Part shown: positions 46,022-55,093 of the stretch, one piece after another
Layout of the letters: the number at the start of each line of letters is the position of its first letter
Numbering within the stretch: position 1 is the stretch's first letter
NCBI RefSeq assembly: GCF_001263205.1
Contig: NZ_CP012333.1
Span: 11,823,501 to 11,887,500, forward strand
DNA length: 64,000 bases
Origin: Labilithrix luteola
Lineage (GTDB): Bacteria; Myxococcota_A; Polyangia; Polyangiales; Polyangiaceae
Reading direction: 5' to 3'
Program-made: the position numbers and the translations under genes
Notes under the pieces: generated by a model
Databases searched by the model: none
The model's input: only the letters and a program-made list of their open reading frames with translations
What the model was told of the DNA's origin: nothing

Positions 46022-49000
46022 TCAGGCGCGGAGGGCCGTGAGGGCGGCAGCGACTTTCGGAACGGAGACGGGGACCGGGGTCTTCAGCTCCGGGGCGAAG
46101 ATGGCGACGCGCAGCTCTTCGAACGTCCAGCGGAGCTCGCTCGCACTGGCCGGGTCGCGCGCGCTCTTCGCCTTGGTCAGGAACGTGTTCCAGAGCGGCG
46201 TGAAGGGCGCGAGCTTGTCGGCGTCTTTGCGCGGATCGCTCACGGCGCGCTGGAGCCTCGCCTGCGCCGCGCGGAGGTAGCGCGGATAGTGTTCGAGTCT
46301 CGGGATCGGAACCCACTCCATCAAGTCGATCGGGAAGAGCCCCTCGAGCTGCGCGTAGATGTCGACGATCGCCGCGCGTCCACTCGGATGGCGCGAGGCG
46401 TTCTTGAGCGCGGCCAGCGTTTTGTCGAGCTCGGCGGTGATGGGCTTCATCGCATCGGTTACGACGCGGAAGGCGGCATCGATGCGAGGCAAGCCCTTCG
46501 TGAGCAGATCATCGAAGACACGCTTCGACCGAGGCAGCTCGGCGTCGCTGCCGAGCGCGAACGCGAGATCGACGATTCGACCGAGCACCATGCCGCGGAA
46601 CGCCTCGGACTCCACGCGAGACGGGAGCGCACCGTTAGGACGTGAAAACGCCGCCGGAAGGCGGGGCGCGAACGCCGAGATGTTCTTGCGCGCGGCAAGC
46701 GCCACGAGACGACGCACCCCTGCCCGCGTTGCAGCTTCGGCCGCCGCAGTCGACTCGAGGAGCGCCAGATCGACGGACGTGCCTCGATCGACGAGCGCCG
46801 GGTAGCTACGAACGTCGATACGACCTGCGCGGGTGGTGACGAAGGCGGGGAGATCGCCGAAGTCCCACGCCGTGACGCCCGTTCGACCCCACGCGGCTTG
46901 CGGCGCCGTCTCCTTGAACGCGGCGCGCGCCCGGGCTCCGAACCGCTTGAAGAGGTCGTCGACGTCCTTGCTCTGCGCAACGACTTTGCCGTCTTCGTCG
47001 ACGACGCGGCAGGTGAGGCGCAGATACGATGCAACCACATCGGGCCGGAACGCATCTTCCGGAACGTCGGCGCCGGTCACCTCGGAGACCGCGCGCGAGA
47101 GCGCGGGAATCATCGGTCCGACGAACGGTTTCAGGCGAGGAGCCACGAGATCGACGACCGAAGGAACGTCGCCCACGTCGCGCCGGAGGGCACGCGGAAG
47201 CTCGTAGAGCAGCGCCGCCAGCTTGTCGCGATGCCAGCCGGAAATCGTCCAATCGAGCTCGCCCGCCTCGAGCTGAGGGAGGAGCAACAGAGGCACCGTG
47301 AGCGTGATTCCGTCGTCTTCGGCCTGCGGCTCGAAGCGATACGTCACGGGCACCGTGGTGCCGTGCAGAACGATGGTGTCCGGGTAGTCCTTCGGCGAGA
47401 GACTGCGTTCGCCGGTGAGAACGTCTTCCATCGAGAGGAGAAGCACGTTCGGATTCTCACGCTCCGCCTTCTCCCGCCAGGCCTCGAACGCTTTGCCGTT
47501 CACGACGTCGGCGCCCACGCGCTGATCGAAGAACGCGAGGAGCGCATCGTCGTCGGCCAGCATGTCGCTACGGCGTGCCTTGGCGCGGAGCTTGGCAACG
47601 CGCTCGAGAATCTCCAGATTCTTGCGCTGAAAGGCCCCTTTCGTGGTGAATTCCCCACGAACGAGCGCGTGATCGAGGAACATCTTCCGAGCTTCCACGG
47701 GCGCGACGCTCGCGTAGTCGACGCTCACGTCGCGCGCGATGGAGAGGCCGAAGAGTGTCGAATGCTCGCGAATCGAAGCGCGCGCGGACTTCTCCGACCA
47801 GTGCGGGTCGCCATACGACTTCTTGAGCAGATGCACGCCTGCGTCGAGGAGCCATTCCGGCTCGATTTTGGCGGCCACGCGCGCGAAGAGCTGCGTGGTT
47901 TCGACCAGCTCGAACGCCATGATCCAGGCCGGCGGCTTGCGGGCGAGTGCCGACGACGGATGGATGGCAAAGCGCGTTTGCTTGGCCCCCATGTAGACGC
48001 GATTCTCTGGATTCCACTTTCCGACTTTGGAAAGAAGGCCGGTCACCAGTGCTCGATGCAGGGCATCCGCGTCTTCCGACGTCCGCTTTTCGGGCTGGCC
48101 TTTGCGACCACCGCCCTTCGAATCGATGTTCAGCTCGCGGACAATCTCTTCGAGCTGACGGTGAACTTCACCCCATTCGCGGATTCGAAGATAGGAGAGG
48201 AAGTTCTCCTTGCATGTCCGGCGCAATTGCCCCTTTCCGCGTCGCTCGGCCTCTTTGACGAAATCCCACAAACGCAGGAGCCCGACGAAGTCGGAACGCT
48301 CGTCGCGGAATTGGCGATGAAGGTCGTCGGCCTTTTGCTGCGCCTCGCGGGGACGCTCGCGCGGATCCTGGATGTTGAGCGCGGAGGCGACGACGAGGAT
48401 GTCGCGCAGGCTCCCCACCTCGGCACCGGCGAGGATCATTCTTCCGATGCGCGGGTCGACCGGGAAGCGCGCCAGACGATGACCGATGGCCGTGAGGTCG
48501 CGATTCTTGTCGAGCGCGCCGAGCTCCTCGAGAACGCGATAGCCCTCGGTGATAGATCGCGAGTGCGGCGGATCGAGGAAAGGAAAGCTCTCCACGTCGC
48601 CGAGGCCGAGCGACTTCATCCGGAGGATGACACCCGCGAGGCCCGAACGCTTGATCTCCGGATCGGTGAAGGCCGGACGGGCAGCGAAGCTCTGCTCGTC
48701 GTAGAGGCGAACGCAAATACCCTCGCGAACGCGCCCGCAACGCCCTTTGCGCTGATCGGCGCTGGCACGCGAGACACCTTCGATCTGCAGGCGTGTGGTG
48801 CCGGAGCGTGGGTCGTAGCGCGAAAGGCGGGCGATGCCCGTGTCGACCACGTAAACGATGCCGGGAATCGTCACGGACGTCTCGGCCACGTTGGTGGCGA
48901 GAATCACGCGGCGCTGCGGAATGCTCTGGAAGACCTTGGCCTGGTCGCCCGCCGAGAGGCGTGCGTAGAGCGGCTGGACCACCGTGTGTCGGAGATTTCG

Positions 49001-49723
49001 GGTCAGGAGCTCCGCTTCGGCCTCGCGGATCTCGCGCTCACCGGGGAGGAACACGAGGATGTCCCCACGGGGGTCGAGCGAGGTGACGTTCTCGACGGCG
49101 TTGGCCACGGCCTCGGGAAGATCAGCGTCTTCATTCGGCGGCTCGTAGAGAACCTCGACCGGAAAGGTGCGCCCTTCGACTTGGATGACGGGCGCGCCGC
49201 CGAAGAACTCGGAGAAGCGCTCCGTCTCGAGCGTGGCCGAGCTGACGATGACCTTGAGATCCGGACGCTCGGGCAGGATTCGTTTGATCCAACCGAGGAG
49301 GAAGTCGATGGTGAGCGTGCGCTCGTGCGCCTCGTCGATGATGATCGTGTCGTAGCGCTTAAGGAGACGATCGCCTTGGATTTCCGCGAGGAGAATCCCG
49401 TCCGTCATGAACTTCACGTACGTCTGCGGCGACGTCCGGTCGTCGAAACGAACCTGGTAGCCGACGTCCGTACCGAGGGGAGTTCCGAGCTCGGTTGCCA
49501 CGCGCGCAGCAACGCTGGTGGCCGCGATGCGGCGCGGCTGGGTAACGCCGATGATGCGTTCGAGGCCGCGGCCCATGGCGAGGGCGATCTTGGGAAGCTG
49601 GGTGGTCTTTCCCGACCCCGTCGCACCGGCGACGATGACGACCTGGTGGTCGTTCACCGCGGTCGCGATGTCGTGCACGCGTGCCGAAATCGGCAACTCG
49701 GGCGGGAACTCGATCTCCGGCAT
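46022..49723 (-). CDS. hrpA: ATP-dependent RNA helicase HrpA (DEAH box)
   Basis: A 1233-residue protein, close to the usual HrpA length of about 1300. Helicase motifs in order: I GATGSGKTTQ (33-42), Ia TQPRRIAATSVAAR, II DEAHERTL, III SATLETERF, IV-V DILVFLPGEREI and ATNVAETSVTIPG, VI QRKGRCGRVREG. The winged-helix/ratchet region and a long C-terminal part (DUF3418) with TVPVTYRFEPQAEDDGITL follow. HrpA-type enzymes resolve stalled ribosomes or process mRNA in bacteria. The start is only 53 bp from the neighbouring lipoprotein stop on the same strand. Confidence 0.97.
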   Translation of the reverse strand: MPEIEFPPELPISARVHDIATAVNDHQVVIVAGATGSGKTTQLPKIALAMGRGLERIIGVTQPRRIAATSVAARVATELGTPLGTDVGYQVRFDDRTSPQTYVKFMTDGILLAEIQGDRLLKRYDTIIIDEAHERTLTIDFLLGWIKRILPERPDLKVIVSSATLETERFSEFFGGAPVIQVEGRTFPVEVLYEPPNEDADLPEAVANAVENVTSLDPRGDILVFLPGEREIREAEAELLTRNLRHTVVQPLYARLSAGDQAKVFQSIPQRRVILATNVAETSVTIPGIVYVVDTGIARLSRYDPRSGTTRLQIEGVSRASADQRKGRCGRVREGICVRLYDEQSFAARPAFTDPEIKRSGLAGVILRMKSLGLGDVESFPFLDPPHSRSITEGYRVLEELGALDKNRDLTAIGHRLARFPVDPRIGRMILAGAEVGSLRDILVVASALNIQDPRERPREAQQKADDLHRQFRDERSDFVGLLRLWDFVKEAERRGKGQLRRTCKENFLSYLRIREWGEVHRQLEEIVRELNIDSKGGGRKGQPEKRTSEDADALHRALVTGLLSKVGKWNPENRVYMGAKQTRFAIHPSSALARKPPAWIMAFELVETTQLFARVAAKIEPEWLLDAGVHLLKKSYGDPHWSEKSARASIREHSTLFGLSIARDVSVDYASVAPVEARKMFLDHALVRGEFTTKGAFQRKNLEILERVAKLRAKARRSDMLADDDALLAFFDQRVGADVVNGKAFEAWREKAERENPNVLLLSMEDVLTGERSLSPKDYPDTIVLHGTTVPVTYRFEPQAEDDGITLTVPLLLLPQLEAGELDWTISGWHRDKLAALLYELPRALRRDVGDVPSVVDLVAPRLKPFVGPMIPALSRAVSEVTGADVPEDAFRPDVVASYLRLTCRVVDEDGKVVAQSKDVDDLFKRFGARARAAFKETAPQAAWGRTGVTAWDFGDLPAFVTTRAGRIDVRSYPALVDRGTSVDLALLESTAAAEAATRAGVRRLVALAARKNISAFAPRLPAAFSRPNGALPSRVESEAFRGMVLGRIVDLAFALGSDAELPRSKRVFDDLLTKGLPRIDAAFRVVTDAMKPITAELDKTLAALKNASRHPSGRAAIVDIYAQLEGLFPIDLMEWVPIPRLEHYPRYLRAAQARLQRAVSDPRKDADKLAPFTPLWNTFLTKAKSARDPASASELRWTFEELRVAIFAPELKTPVPVSVPKVAAALTALRA

Positions 49724-49776
49724 GGCCCCCGCGAGATAGCATTCTCGCGGCCCCTCGTGCGAGGGCGTCGGCCGAG

Positions 49777-50688
49777 TCAGCGGACGTAGATGTCGGTCAG
49801 GTCCCAGCCCATGTTCCCGCAGTCACCGGCGGCGGCGAGGCCGGCGGGCTTGTCTTCCGCACGCCGGCGCTGCACCACGCGAATCGAGCGGGTCAAGCTC
49901 TTGTACGCGGGATCCCAGAAGTTCTCGACGTCCGCGCACTGGTTCGTGAGCCCCGCATACGGCACAACGGCCCCGGTCGCGTCGTGGGCCATGTTCTTGT
50001 CGCGGTCGAAGAGATCAGTGCCGAGCTCGAAGGGCCGCACGTTCGTATCGGTGCCGTACGAATCGCCGAAGAGGATCCAGCAGCCCGCCGAGCCTCGGAA
50101 CGTGTAGGTGGCCATGATCTGCTTCCACCCATCCGGGCCGGCGACCGTGAAAGCATGCCCAGGTGCGGGCTTCGGTGGGTCGCTGCAGTAGCCGGTGACC
50201 ATGTCGACGGTGAAACCGATGCCACCATGGTCTCCCGTGACGTGCCCGACGTCGACCTTCGAAGGCGAGCTCGGCGCGTAGTCCTGCACGCCCTGGTCCG
50301 AGGCGATCATCGGCGCCGTCACGAGCGTCCAGCCGCCTCCGAAGCTGTCCATATCGCAATAGGCCTGGTACGCGCCTGCATCGCCCTGCAGCGTGTAGAC
50401 GCCGCTCGCCGAGACTCCGACCTCACGCAGCGTTCGGCACGACCCCGCGTCGTCGGGAATCGCCGCGGCCCGAGCGTCGTCGTTCCCGGCGTCCTTCGTT
50501 TCGACCTCGGCACCAGCTTCGGAGTTCGTGCCCGGCGTGCTGGCCGTGCTGTCGCCGGCGAGACCATCCGTGGTCGTCACGAGCGAACACGCCATCGCTT
50601 CCGCGCCGATCGGCAGCGCAGCGATCGCGACCAACATCCAAACCGGGAGGCGATGGCTCGCCGATACGAAGCGAAGGCGGTCGGGCAC
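49777..50688 (-). CDS. Lipoprotein with fibrinogen-like domain
   Basis: A 303-residue protein with a GTG start. A long signal ends in the lipobox AMAC (about residue 34), and an Asp/Ala/Glu/Thr linker follows (TNSEAGAEVETKDAGNDD). The fold region starts CRTLREVGVSASGVYTLQG and has the diagnostic YCDMDSFGGGWTLV, which matches fibrinogen C-terminal-like domains. Later parts (GDHGGIGFTVDMVTGYC, WDLTDIYVR) are less typical. Such domains bind glycans or protein ends in animals; myxobacterial copies are surface proteins of unknown target. Confidence 0.82.
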   Translation of the reverse strand: MPDRLRFVSASHRLPVWMLVAIAALPIGAEAMACSLVTTTDGLAGDSTASTPGTNSEAGAEVETKDAGNDDARAAAIPDDAGSCRTLREVGVSASGVYTLQGDAGAYQAYCDMDSFGGGWTLVTAPMIASDQGVQDYAPSSPSKVDVGHVTGDHGGIGFTVDMVTGYCSDPPKPAPGHAFTVAGPDGWKQIMATYTFRGSAGCWILFGDSYGTDTNVRPFELGTDLFDRDKNMAHDATGAVVPYAGLTNQCADVENFWDPAYKSLTRSIRVVQRRRAEDKPAGLAAAGDCGNMGWDLTDIYVR

Positions 50689-50876
50689 GTCCCTATGAAT
50701 CTGCCATGGCCCGAACTCGATTTCGAGCTGCGAAGATGAAACTCCGGCGACCCGATGGCCGGCTGTCGCCGTGCCGTCGCGCGGGCGTCATGGAGGGCGC
50801 CGGAAAACGCAACGTCACCCCTTCAGAAATTCGAGACGGAGCCGTTTGTTCCGTCCGTGGGCGAGAAGCGTCCTGA

Positions 50877-50960
50877 CCTTCGACAATCCATCGTCTCATG
50901 ACCGACGCCGACGCCGCTATGTATCGCGAAAAGCAGAGCAAGAAGACGAACGTGGCCTGA
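50877..50960 (+). pseudogene. Possible remnant of a GGDEF-domain C-terminus
   Basis: Between in-frame stops lies a 27-codon piece that ends MTDADAAMYREKQSKKTNVA. ADxAMYxxK is the characteristic last motif of diguanylate cyclase GGDEF domains. Nothing recognisable of the rest of the domain (GGDEF, RxxD) lies upstream in any frame, so this looks like a decayed end. It sits in a 343-bp gap (50689-51031) that otherwise holds nothing I can identify. Confidence 0.4.
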
Positions 50961-51031
50961 GCGACGCCGTTCGTCCCCACCTCGTGAGCAGTTCCATGGC
51001 ACCAAGGCACGGTCGTTGCGCGGCGGTCGTC

Positions 51032-51400
51032 ATGCTCAACCTCTCTCCGCATGCGATGTCGCTGCTCGGCGTCCTGGCCGCGGTCGTGATCCTCGGAATT
51101 TTCGTCGGAAGCGGGTTGTTCTACGGAGCGCGTGCCCATCGAGCTCTGCGCATGATCAATCGGGGCGATGCCATCCTGCTCGACATCGATGCCCCGGATG
51201 GGATCGAAGACGCGCGCGACCCGGGCTGGCGCGAAGTTCCGTTCCGAAAGCTCGAGGCACGTGCCGAGAAGCTCGGCGGGAAGGACCACACAATCGTCCT
51301 CCGCGGGGGCGGCAAGAGCCGCAGCCGTGAAGCCACGCGACACCTCCGGGCGCGCGGCTACCGCGTCATCAACATCGGCACGGCGTTCAGTAAAGCTTGA
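51032..51400 (+). CDS. Membrane-anchored rhodanese-like protein without catalytic Cys
   Basis: A 122-residue protein from about the ATG at 51032 (another ATG at 51056). One N-terminal membrane helix (MSLLGVLAAVVILGIFVGSG) is followed by a rhodanese-type fold: NRGDAILLDIDAPDGIEDAR, WREVPFRKLEARAEKLGG, and TIVLRGGGKSRSREATRHLR in place of the active loop, then GYRVINIG. The active-site Cys that should begin the loop (CxxGxRS) is absent (LRGGGKSRS). It is therefore probably a binding module, not a sulfurtransferase. Confidence 0.75.
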   Translation: MLNLSPHAMSLLGVLAAVVILGIFVGSGLFYGARAHRALRMINRGDAILLDIDAPDGIEDARDPGWREVPFRKLEARAEKLGGKDHTIVLRGGGKSRSREATRHLRARGYRVINIGTAFSKA

Positions 51401-51409
51401 GCGAGTGCT

Positions 51410-52612
51410 CTACTGCACGTGCGTTCGTTCCCACGCGCGCACGCGCCGGCGAGCCTCGTCGAAGAGCCGCTCGTAGTTCTTCTTGCGAACCTTCTCGCTC
51501 GCGACCGGATCGAGCTGGGCAAAGAGCGGCGCGTACTGTCGATAGACCGCGAGGAGCTTCTCCTGGCTCGTGGGCGCAACCTCGTCGCTTCCGAACAGGA
51601 ATCGATCGGGGAATCGATTGATGAGCCGCGCCGTCGCCTGAATGGTCGCGGGACTCGACACGACGTACTTCGCCACGACGTCCCAGGAGATGTCGAAGTA
51701 CACGTTCGAAAACTTCGAATCCGCGAGGATCGATTCGATGATGGCGAGGTGATCGCCGACGGGCTGAATCACTCGGCCCAATCCCGTGTGCGCCCAGATC
51801 AAGGTGGTCTTGGGATGCCGCCCCAGCAGATCCATCATCTGCGAGAGATAGGCGGGAATCGGCCGGTCCTTGGAGAACGGAATCGTGATGTCGTTGTGCA
51901 TCAGGGCCACGAGCCCGACCTCCGCAGCGAAGTCGAGCAGCCTGTCGAGGGCCGGATCGCGCAGACTCGGGGCTTCGCCGGCGATCTTGGAAGAGACGAA
52001 TTCCTTGTGAATCGTGAATTCGCCGATTCCAGAGAAGACGCCAGGGAAGGTCGTCAGGACGCGCTTGATGTGATCGGCGGCATACATATCCGACGGATTG
52101 AACCCGATGATCATCGGGTCGAGACGACTCTGTTCTTCCTTGGGCAGCGCTCGATACTGAGCTGCGGTCACGGCATCGGTGAAGGAGTAGTAATAGAGCG
52201 GCGCGTCGGTATGGAGGTAGTACGTGGGCCCGTAGTCGCCGGAGATTCGATACGACCACGTTTGCTGCAGCGGAATGCCGAAGAGCACGGCTCGACCCAC
52301 TTTGTTGCCCATCACCTCGAGGAGCGAATGCGCGGTGATGCCCTCCTGCACGTAGTTCGTGACGTGCACGTGGACGTCGTTGACCTCGTACGTCCCTTGC
52401 CAAGCGGCAGGCGGCATCGCCGAGCCTGCGACGGCGTTCGTGACCGTCGCAGCGCTCGCGGCCCCGGGAGCCGGCGCTGCATTCGTCGCCGTCGTGCCGC
52501 ACGCGCCTGGCGCCGCGGGTTCATGCGTGAGCCCGCATGCCGCGAGGGCAACCAGGAACGCTCCGGCGAGGCCGCCACGGCATGCATGGAAAAGGACACT
52601 TCTCTTCTGCAT
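51410..52612 (-). CDS. Amidohydrolase-family lipoprotein
   Basis: A 400-residue protein from the ATG at 52612 (GGGGATCG upstream). Lipoprotein signal ending ALAAC, then an Ala/Pro/Thr-rich linker. The catalytic part has metal-ligand motifs of the amidohydrolase-2 type: NDVHVHV, GLVALMHND, TLIWAHTGLGRVI and RFLFGSDEVAP, in the order expected for a TIM barrel. The second half of the barrel is complete (PALDRLLDFAAEVGLVALMH). It probably hydrolyses or decarboxylates a small molecule outside the cytoplasm; the substrate is unknown. Ends 9 bp from the convergent rhodanese gene. Confidence 0.87.
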   Translation of the reverse strand: MQKRSVLFHACRGGLAGAFLVALAACGLTHEPAAPGACGTTATNAAPAPGAASAATVTNAVAGSAMPPAAWQGTYEVNDVHVHVTNYVQEGITAHSLLEVMGNKVGRAVLFGIPLQQTWSYRISGDYGPTYYLHTDAPLYYYSFTDAVTAAQYRALPKEEQSRLDPMIIGFNPSDMYAADHIKRVLTTFPGVFSGIGEFTIHKEFVSSKIAGEAPSLRDPALDRLLDFAAEVGLVALMHNDITIPFSKDRPIPAYLSQMMDLLGRHPKTTLIWAHTGLGRVIQPVGDHLAIIESILADSKFSNVYFDISWDVVAKYVVSSPATIQATARLINRFPDRFLFGSDEVAPTSQEKLLAVYRQYAPLFAQLDPVASEKVRKKNYERLFDEARRRVRAWERTHVQ

Positions 52613-52859
52613 CGATCCCCGCCTCGCTCGGAGACGATGGGAACTTAAGTGCAGAGCGGCCCCCACAAGAGCCAATGCGTGCACGCGACGAGCGAGCGCC
52701 GGGCGGGCTGGGACACGGCGGTGACGTTCGATGCCACGCGCACGGTGAGACCGTCGACCGCGATCGGCGTCGAGAGAACGACCGTGAGCGTCTTCGCGCT
52801 GTCGTCGAGCCCCGAGTGCGCGTTTGACTCGGCTCCTCATTCGTCGCGATGAGTGGGCG

Positions 52860-53528
52860 TCAGGGGGCCATGCAGTTGCAGTTTACCTGCGTGCTTGTCG
52901 TGCTCGAGCATTTGAATGGGCACGAGCTGAGGCTCGCGCAGATGGATTCGGCGCAGCCGCAATCGAGCTGGGCGGGGCCGCACGAGGTTGGTCGGGCGAC
53001 GCAGGCGTAGGAAGGATCGCGCTCGCAGATGGCGCCGTTCCAATGGCTGCCGGACGGACAGACACCGGCGTCGTCGACAGGGAACGGGATTCCGCCCTGA
53101 ACCAGGTATTTCGCGCAGACCTGGTCGCCGGTGCACGCGGGATTGCAGCCGGCCGAGCCCGCGTCCGAGAAGCATTGTGGCGTTTCGCCGGCCTGAGGCG
53201 TACGGATGTCCCAACGCCAGACCTGGCAGCCGGTGTCGTCTTGCTCGACACGCCAGTTGGTCGAGCAAAAGAAATCACACGTCTTCGCGCAGCCCGTCTT
53301 CGCCGAGCCTCCGAGGTTCATGCAGCCGGAGGGAGCGGGATCGAGGGGACAGCAGACCGCCGTTGTCTCGCCGTCGACCTTCGCGTCTCCGCGCTCGTCG
53401 GTCGTCGAAGTATCCGGGGAGCCGCCGTCCGCGGAGTTCTCCGCGACGACGAGCGTTTCGCCGTTGCACGCGAAGATCCACGTGGAAGGGAGAATCAAAG
53501 CAATAAGCAGCAAGGTCGTTCGCTTCAC
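52860..53528 (-). CDS. Cys-rich lipoprotein of ECF module 1
   Basis: A 222-residue protein with a GTG start (GGAGAG upstream). Signal MKRTTLLLIALILPSTWIFA then C at residue 21. After an Asp/Thr/Gly linker come about 24 cysteines in irregular groups (AVCCPLDPAPSGCM, CAKTCDFFCSTNW, CNPACTGDQVCAKY, CGCAESICASLSSCPFKC), probably a disulphide-stabilised surface protein. It lies 68 bp after the membrane regulator and ECF sigma factor and is likely part of their unit. Confidence 0.8.
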   Translation of the reverse strand: MKRTTLLLIALILPSTWIFACNGETLVVAENSADGGSPDTSTTDERGDAKVDGETTAVCCPLDPAPSGCMNLGGSAKTGCAKTCDFFCSTNWRVEQDDTGCQVWRWDIRTPQAGETPQCFSDAGSAGCNPACTGDQVCAKYLVQGGIPFPVDDAGVCPSGSHWNGAICERDPSYACVARPTSCGPAQLDCGCAESICASLSSCPFKCSSTTSTQVNCNCMAP

Positions 53529-53596
53529 GATGCTCTCCGTGGTTCGGGAGGTCTCGCGAGGAGTGCCCGAGCCTTGGGTGATCCGTCACGAAAAGA

Positions 53597-54406
53597 TCAT
53601 GGCGCGGTTCCGGGCCCGCCGCACGACGAACGAACGCTCGCCGCAAGGGGTGACTCGCCACTGTCGCGCAGAAAGCGCTCGGTTTCGCCCCGCGCCTCGG
53701 ACACGCGGCCGAGCTTGCAGAGCGCGAAGATTCGTTCGGCCGAGCATTCCTCGCGAAGCACGCCGTTCGGATACGTTCGCGCGTGGTCGTCGAGAAGAGC
53801 CAAGGCCTGCACGGCATCACCACTTCGCAGCGCAGCGTCCGCGTCACGCAAGAGCTGCGTCTCGGCGGCAACGCGTCCTTCGGAGACCTTCGGTGCCGAG
53901 GCGGAAGGCGACGGCGCGATAGGCGCGGAGGGGCGACGAATCGGGACTGCCGAGACGGGGGACGCCGGAGGCGCCGCAACGACGTTCGTTTCGAGGGCCA
54001 GCGCCGACGCACTGGAGGACGTGGGCACCGGCAGCGCCTGGCTCTCGAGGCTGGGAGACGGATGGCTGGTCGTGACAGCGTTGCTCGCAGCCACGGCCGG
54101 GGCCGGCGCGGCGCGATGGAAAGCGTAGAACGCCGCGCCGCCGCCCACTGCGGAGGCGAGCGCAAGCGCGCCGGCGATCTTCACAGCGAGTGGGACCGCG
54201 GAAGGGGCGGCCGTCGCGACTCCGACCTTCCCAGCGGGCGGGAGGCTTGCGGCGGCTCCCTTTGCAGCGAGCGCTGCCGCGCCCGTCGCCAATCCCAACT
54301 TGGCGGCCAGCGCGTGGTCCATCCTCGCGCGTTCCTCGGCGGTGATGGCCAGATCGCGACGAGCGCTCGCGAAGAGCGCGCGGGACTCCGGACCGAGCTC
54401 GCTCAT
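53597..54406 (-). CDS. Single-span membrane regulator paired with ECF sigma factor (anti-sigma-like)
   Basis: A 269-residue protein whose ATG overlaps the sigma stop by 4 bp. The N-terminal 60 residues would be cytoplasmic (MSELGPESRALFASARRDLA), then comes a helix (VKIAGALALASAVGGGAAFY), a Ser/Ala/Pro linker, and a TPR-like C-terminal domain (LLRDADAALRSGDAVQALAL, ERIFALCKLGRVSEARGETE). The layout matches anti-sigma factors with an extracytoplasmic sensor. It has no ZAS motif (HxxxCxxC). It is paralogous to 62912-63649. Which side inhibits the sigma factor is inference. Confidence 0.75.
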   Translation of the reverse strand: MSELGPESRALFASARRDLAITAEERARMDHALAAKLGLATGAAALAAKGAAASLPPAGKVGVATAAPSAVPLAVKIAGALALASAVGGGAAFYAFHRAAPAPAVAASNAVTTSHPSPSLESQALPVPTSSSASALALETNVVAAPPASPVSAVPIRRPSAPIAPSPSASAPKVSEGRVAAETQLLRDADAALRSGDAVQALALLDDHARTYPNGVLREECSAERIFALCKLGRVSEARGETERFLRDSGESPLAASVRSSCGGPGTAP

Positions 54407-55014
54407 CGGTACCTCCAACCATCGCGCGAGCGATGACGCGCGAGCGCCTGCTCGAAGGCCTGTCGTGCCAAACGGAGTCGCGAATACGCGGTGTTGAGTT
54501 TGATGTCGAGTGCTCCGGCGATCTCGGGAACGCTCATCTCCTCGAGCTCGGCGAGGACGAGCACCTCCCTCTTCTCGTCATCGAGCTCGTCGAGAATTCG
54601 TTCGAGGAGCAGTGTCTCTTCCGCGTGAACGACCGCCTCGTAGGGCGTCGGTACATTCGCGGGGAGAGTTTGGGGATCGAGGGCTGGGCCTCCGGAGGCC
54701 GTCTCGTGCGGGCTCTTTCGCTGGATGGATCGCCGATGATGGCGGACGACGTTGAGGATGATGCCCGAGAGCCACGTCCGAACCGATGACCGGCCCTCGA
54801 ACTCCGGAAGGCGGCGGGCAACCACGACGAAGATCTCCTGCGCCACGTCGTCGACGGCTCCGTGCTTCACGCCGAGCCCACGGACGCTCCGCCATACGAA
54901 CCCGACGTGCTCACGGTACACGTCGGGGAACGCGAGGGCCTGACCGCGCGGAGCGGCCTCCGCGGGCACCTCGTACGGGGGACTCTCACCGATGGACGAC
55001 ATCATGGAAGACAT
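54403..55014 (-). CDS. ECF-type RNA polymerase sigma factor (module 1)
   Basis: A 203-residue protein. Region 2: FPDVYREHVGFVWRSVRGLG, VDDVAQEIFVVVARRLPEFE and RTWLSGIILNVVRHHRR. Region 4: LLLERILDELDDEKREVLVL, SVPEIAGALDIKLNTAYSRL and RLARQAFEQ. The length and two-domain plan are those of ECF factors. It is followed, with a 4-bp overlap, by its membrane regulator and then a Cys-rich lipoprotein, and should drive that set and itself. Start ATG at 55014; alternatives 12-15 bp in. Confidence 0.95.
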   Translation of the reverse strand: MSSMMSSIGESPPYEVPAEAAPRGQALAFPDVYREHVGFVWRSVRGLGVKHGAVDDVAQEIFVVVARRLPEFEGRSSVRTWLSGIILNVVRHHRRSIQRKSPHETASGGPALDPQTLPANVPTPYEAVVHAEETLLLERILDELDDEKREVLVLAELEEMSVPEIAGALDIKLNTAYSRLRLARQAFEQALARHRSRDGWRYR

Positions 55015-55093
55015 TCGAGAGGCCGCCCAAGAGAACGGGCCCGCTCTGCGGATTCACCGATTCACCTCACGTGCCCGGTGATCCGAGGATCCG

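Noticed and set aside
46898..49789. A 963-codon plus-strand frame opposite hrpA
   Set aside because: No domain is seen, and the opposite strand has the complete helicase motif set in order.
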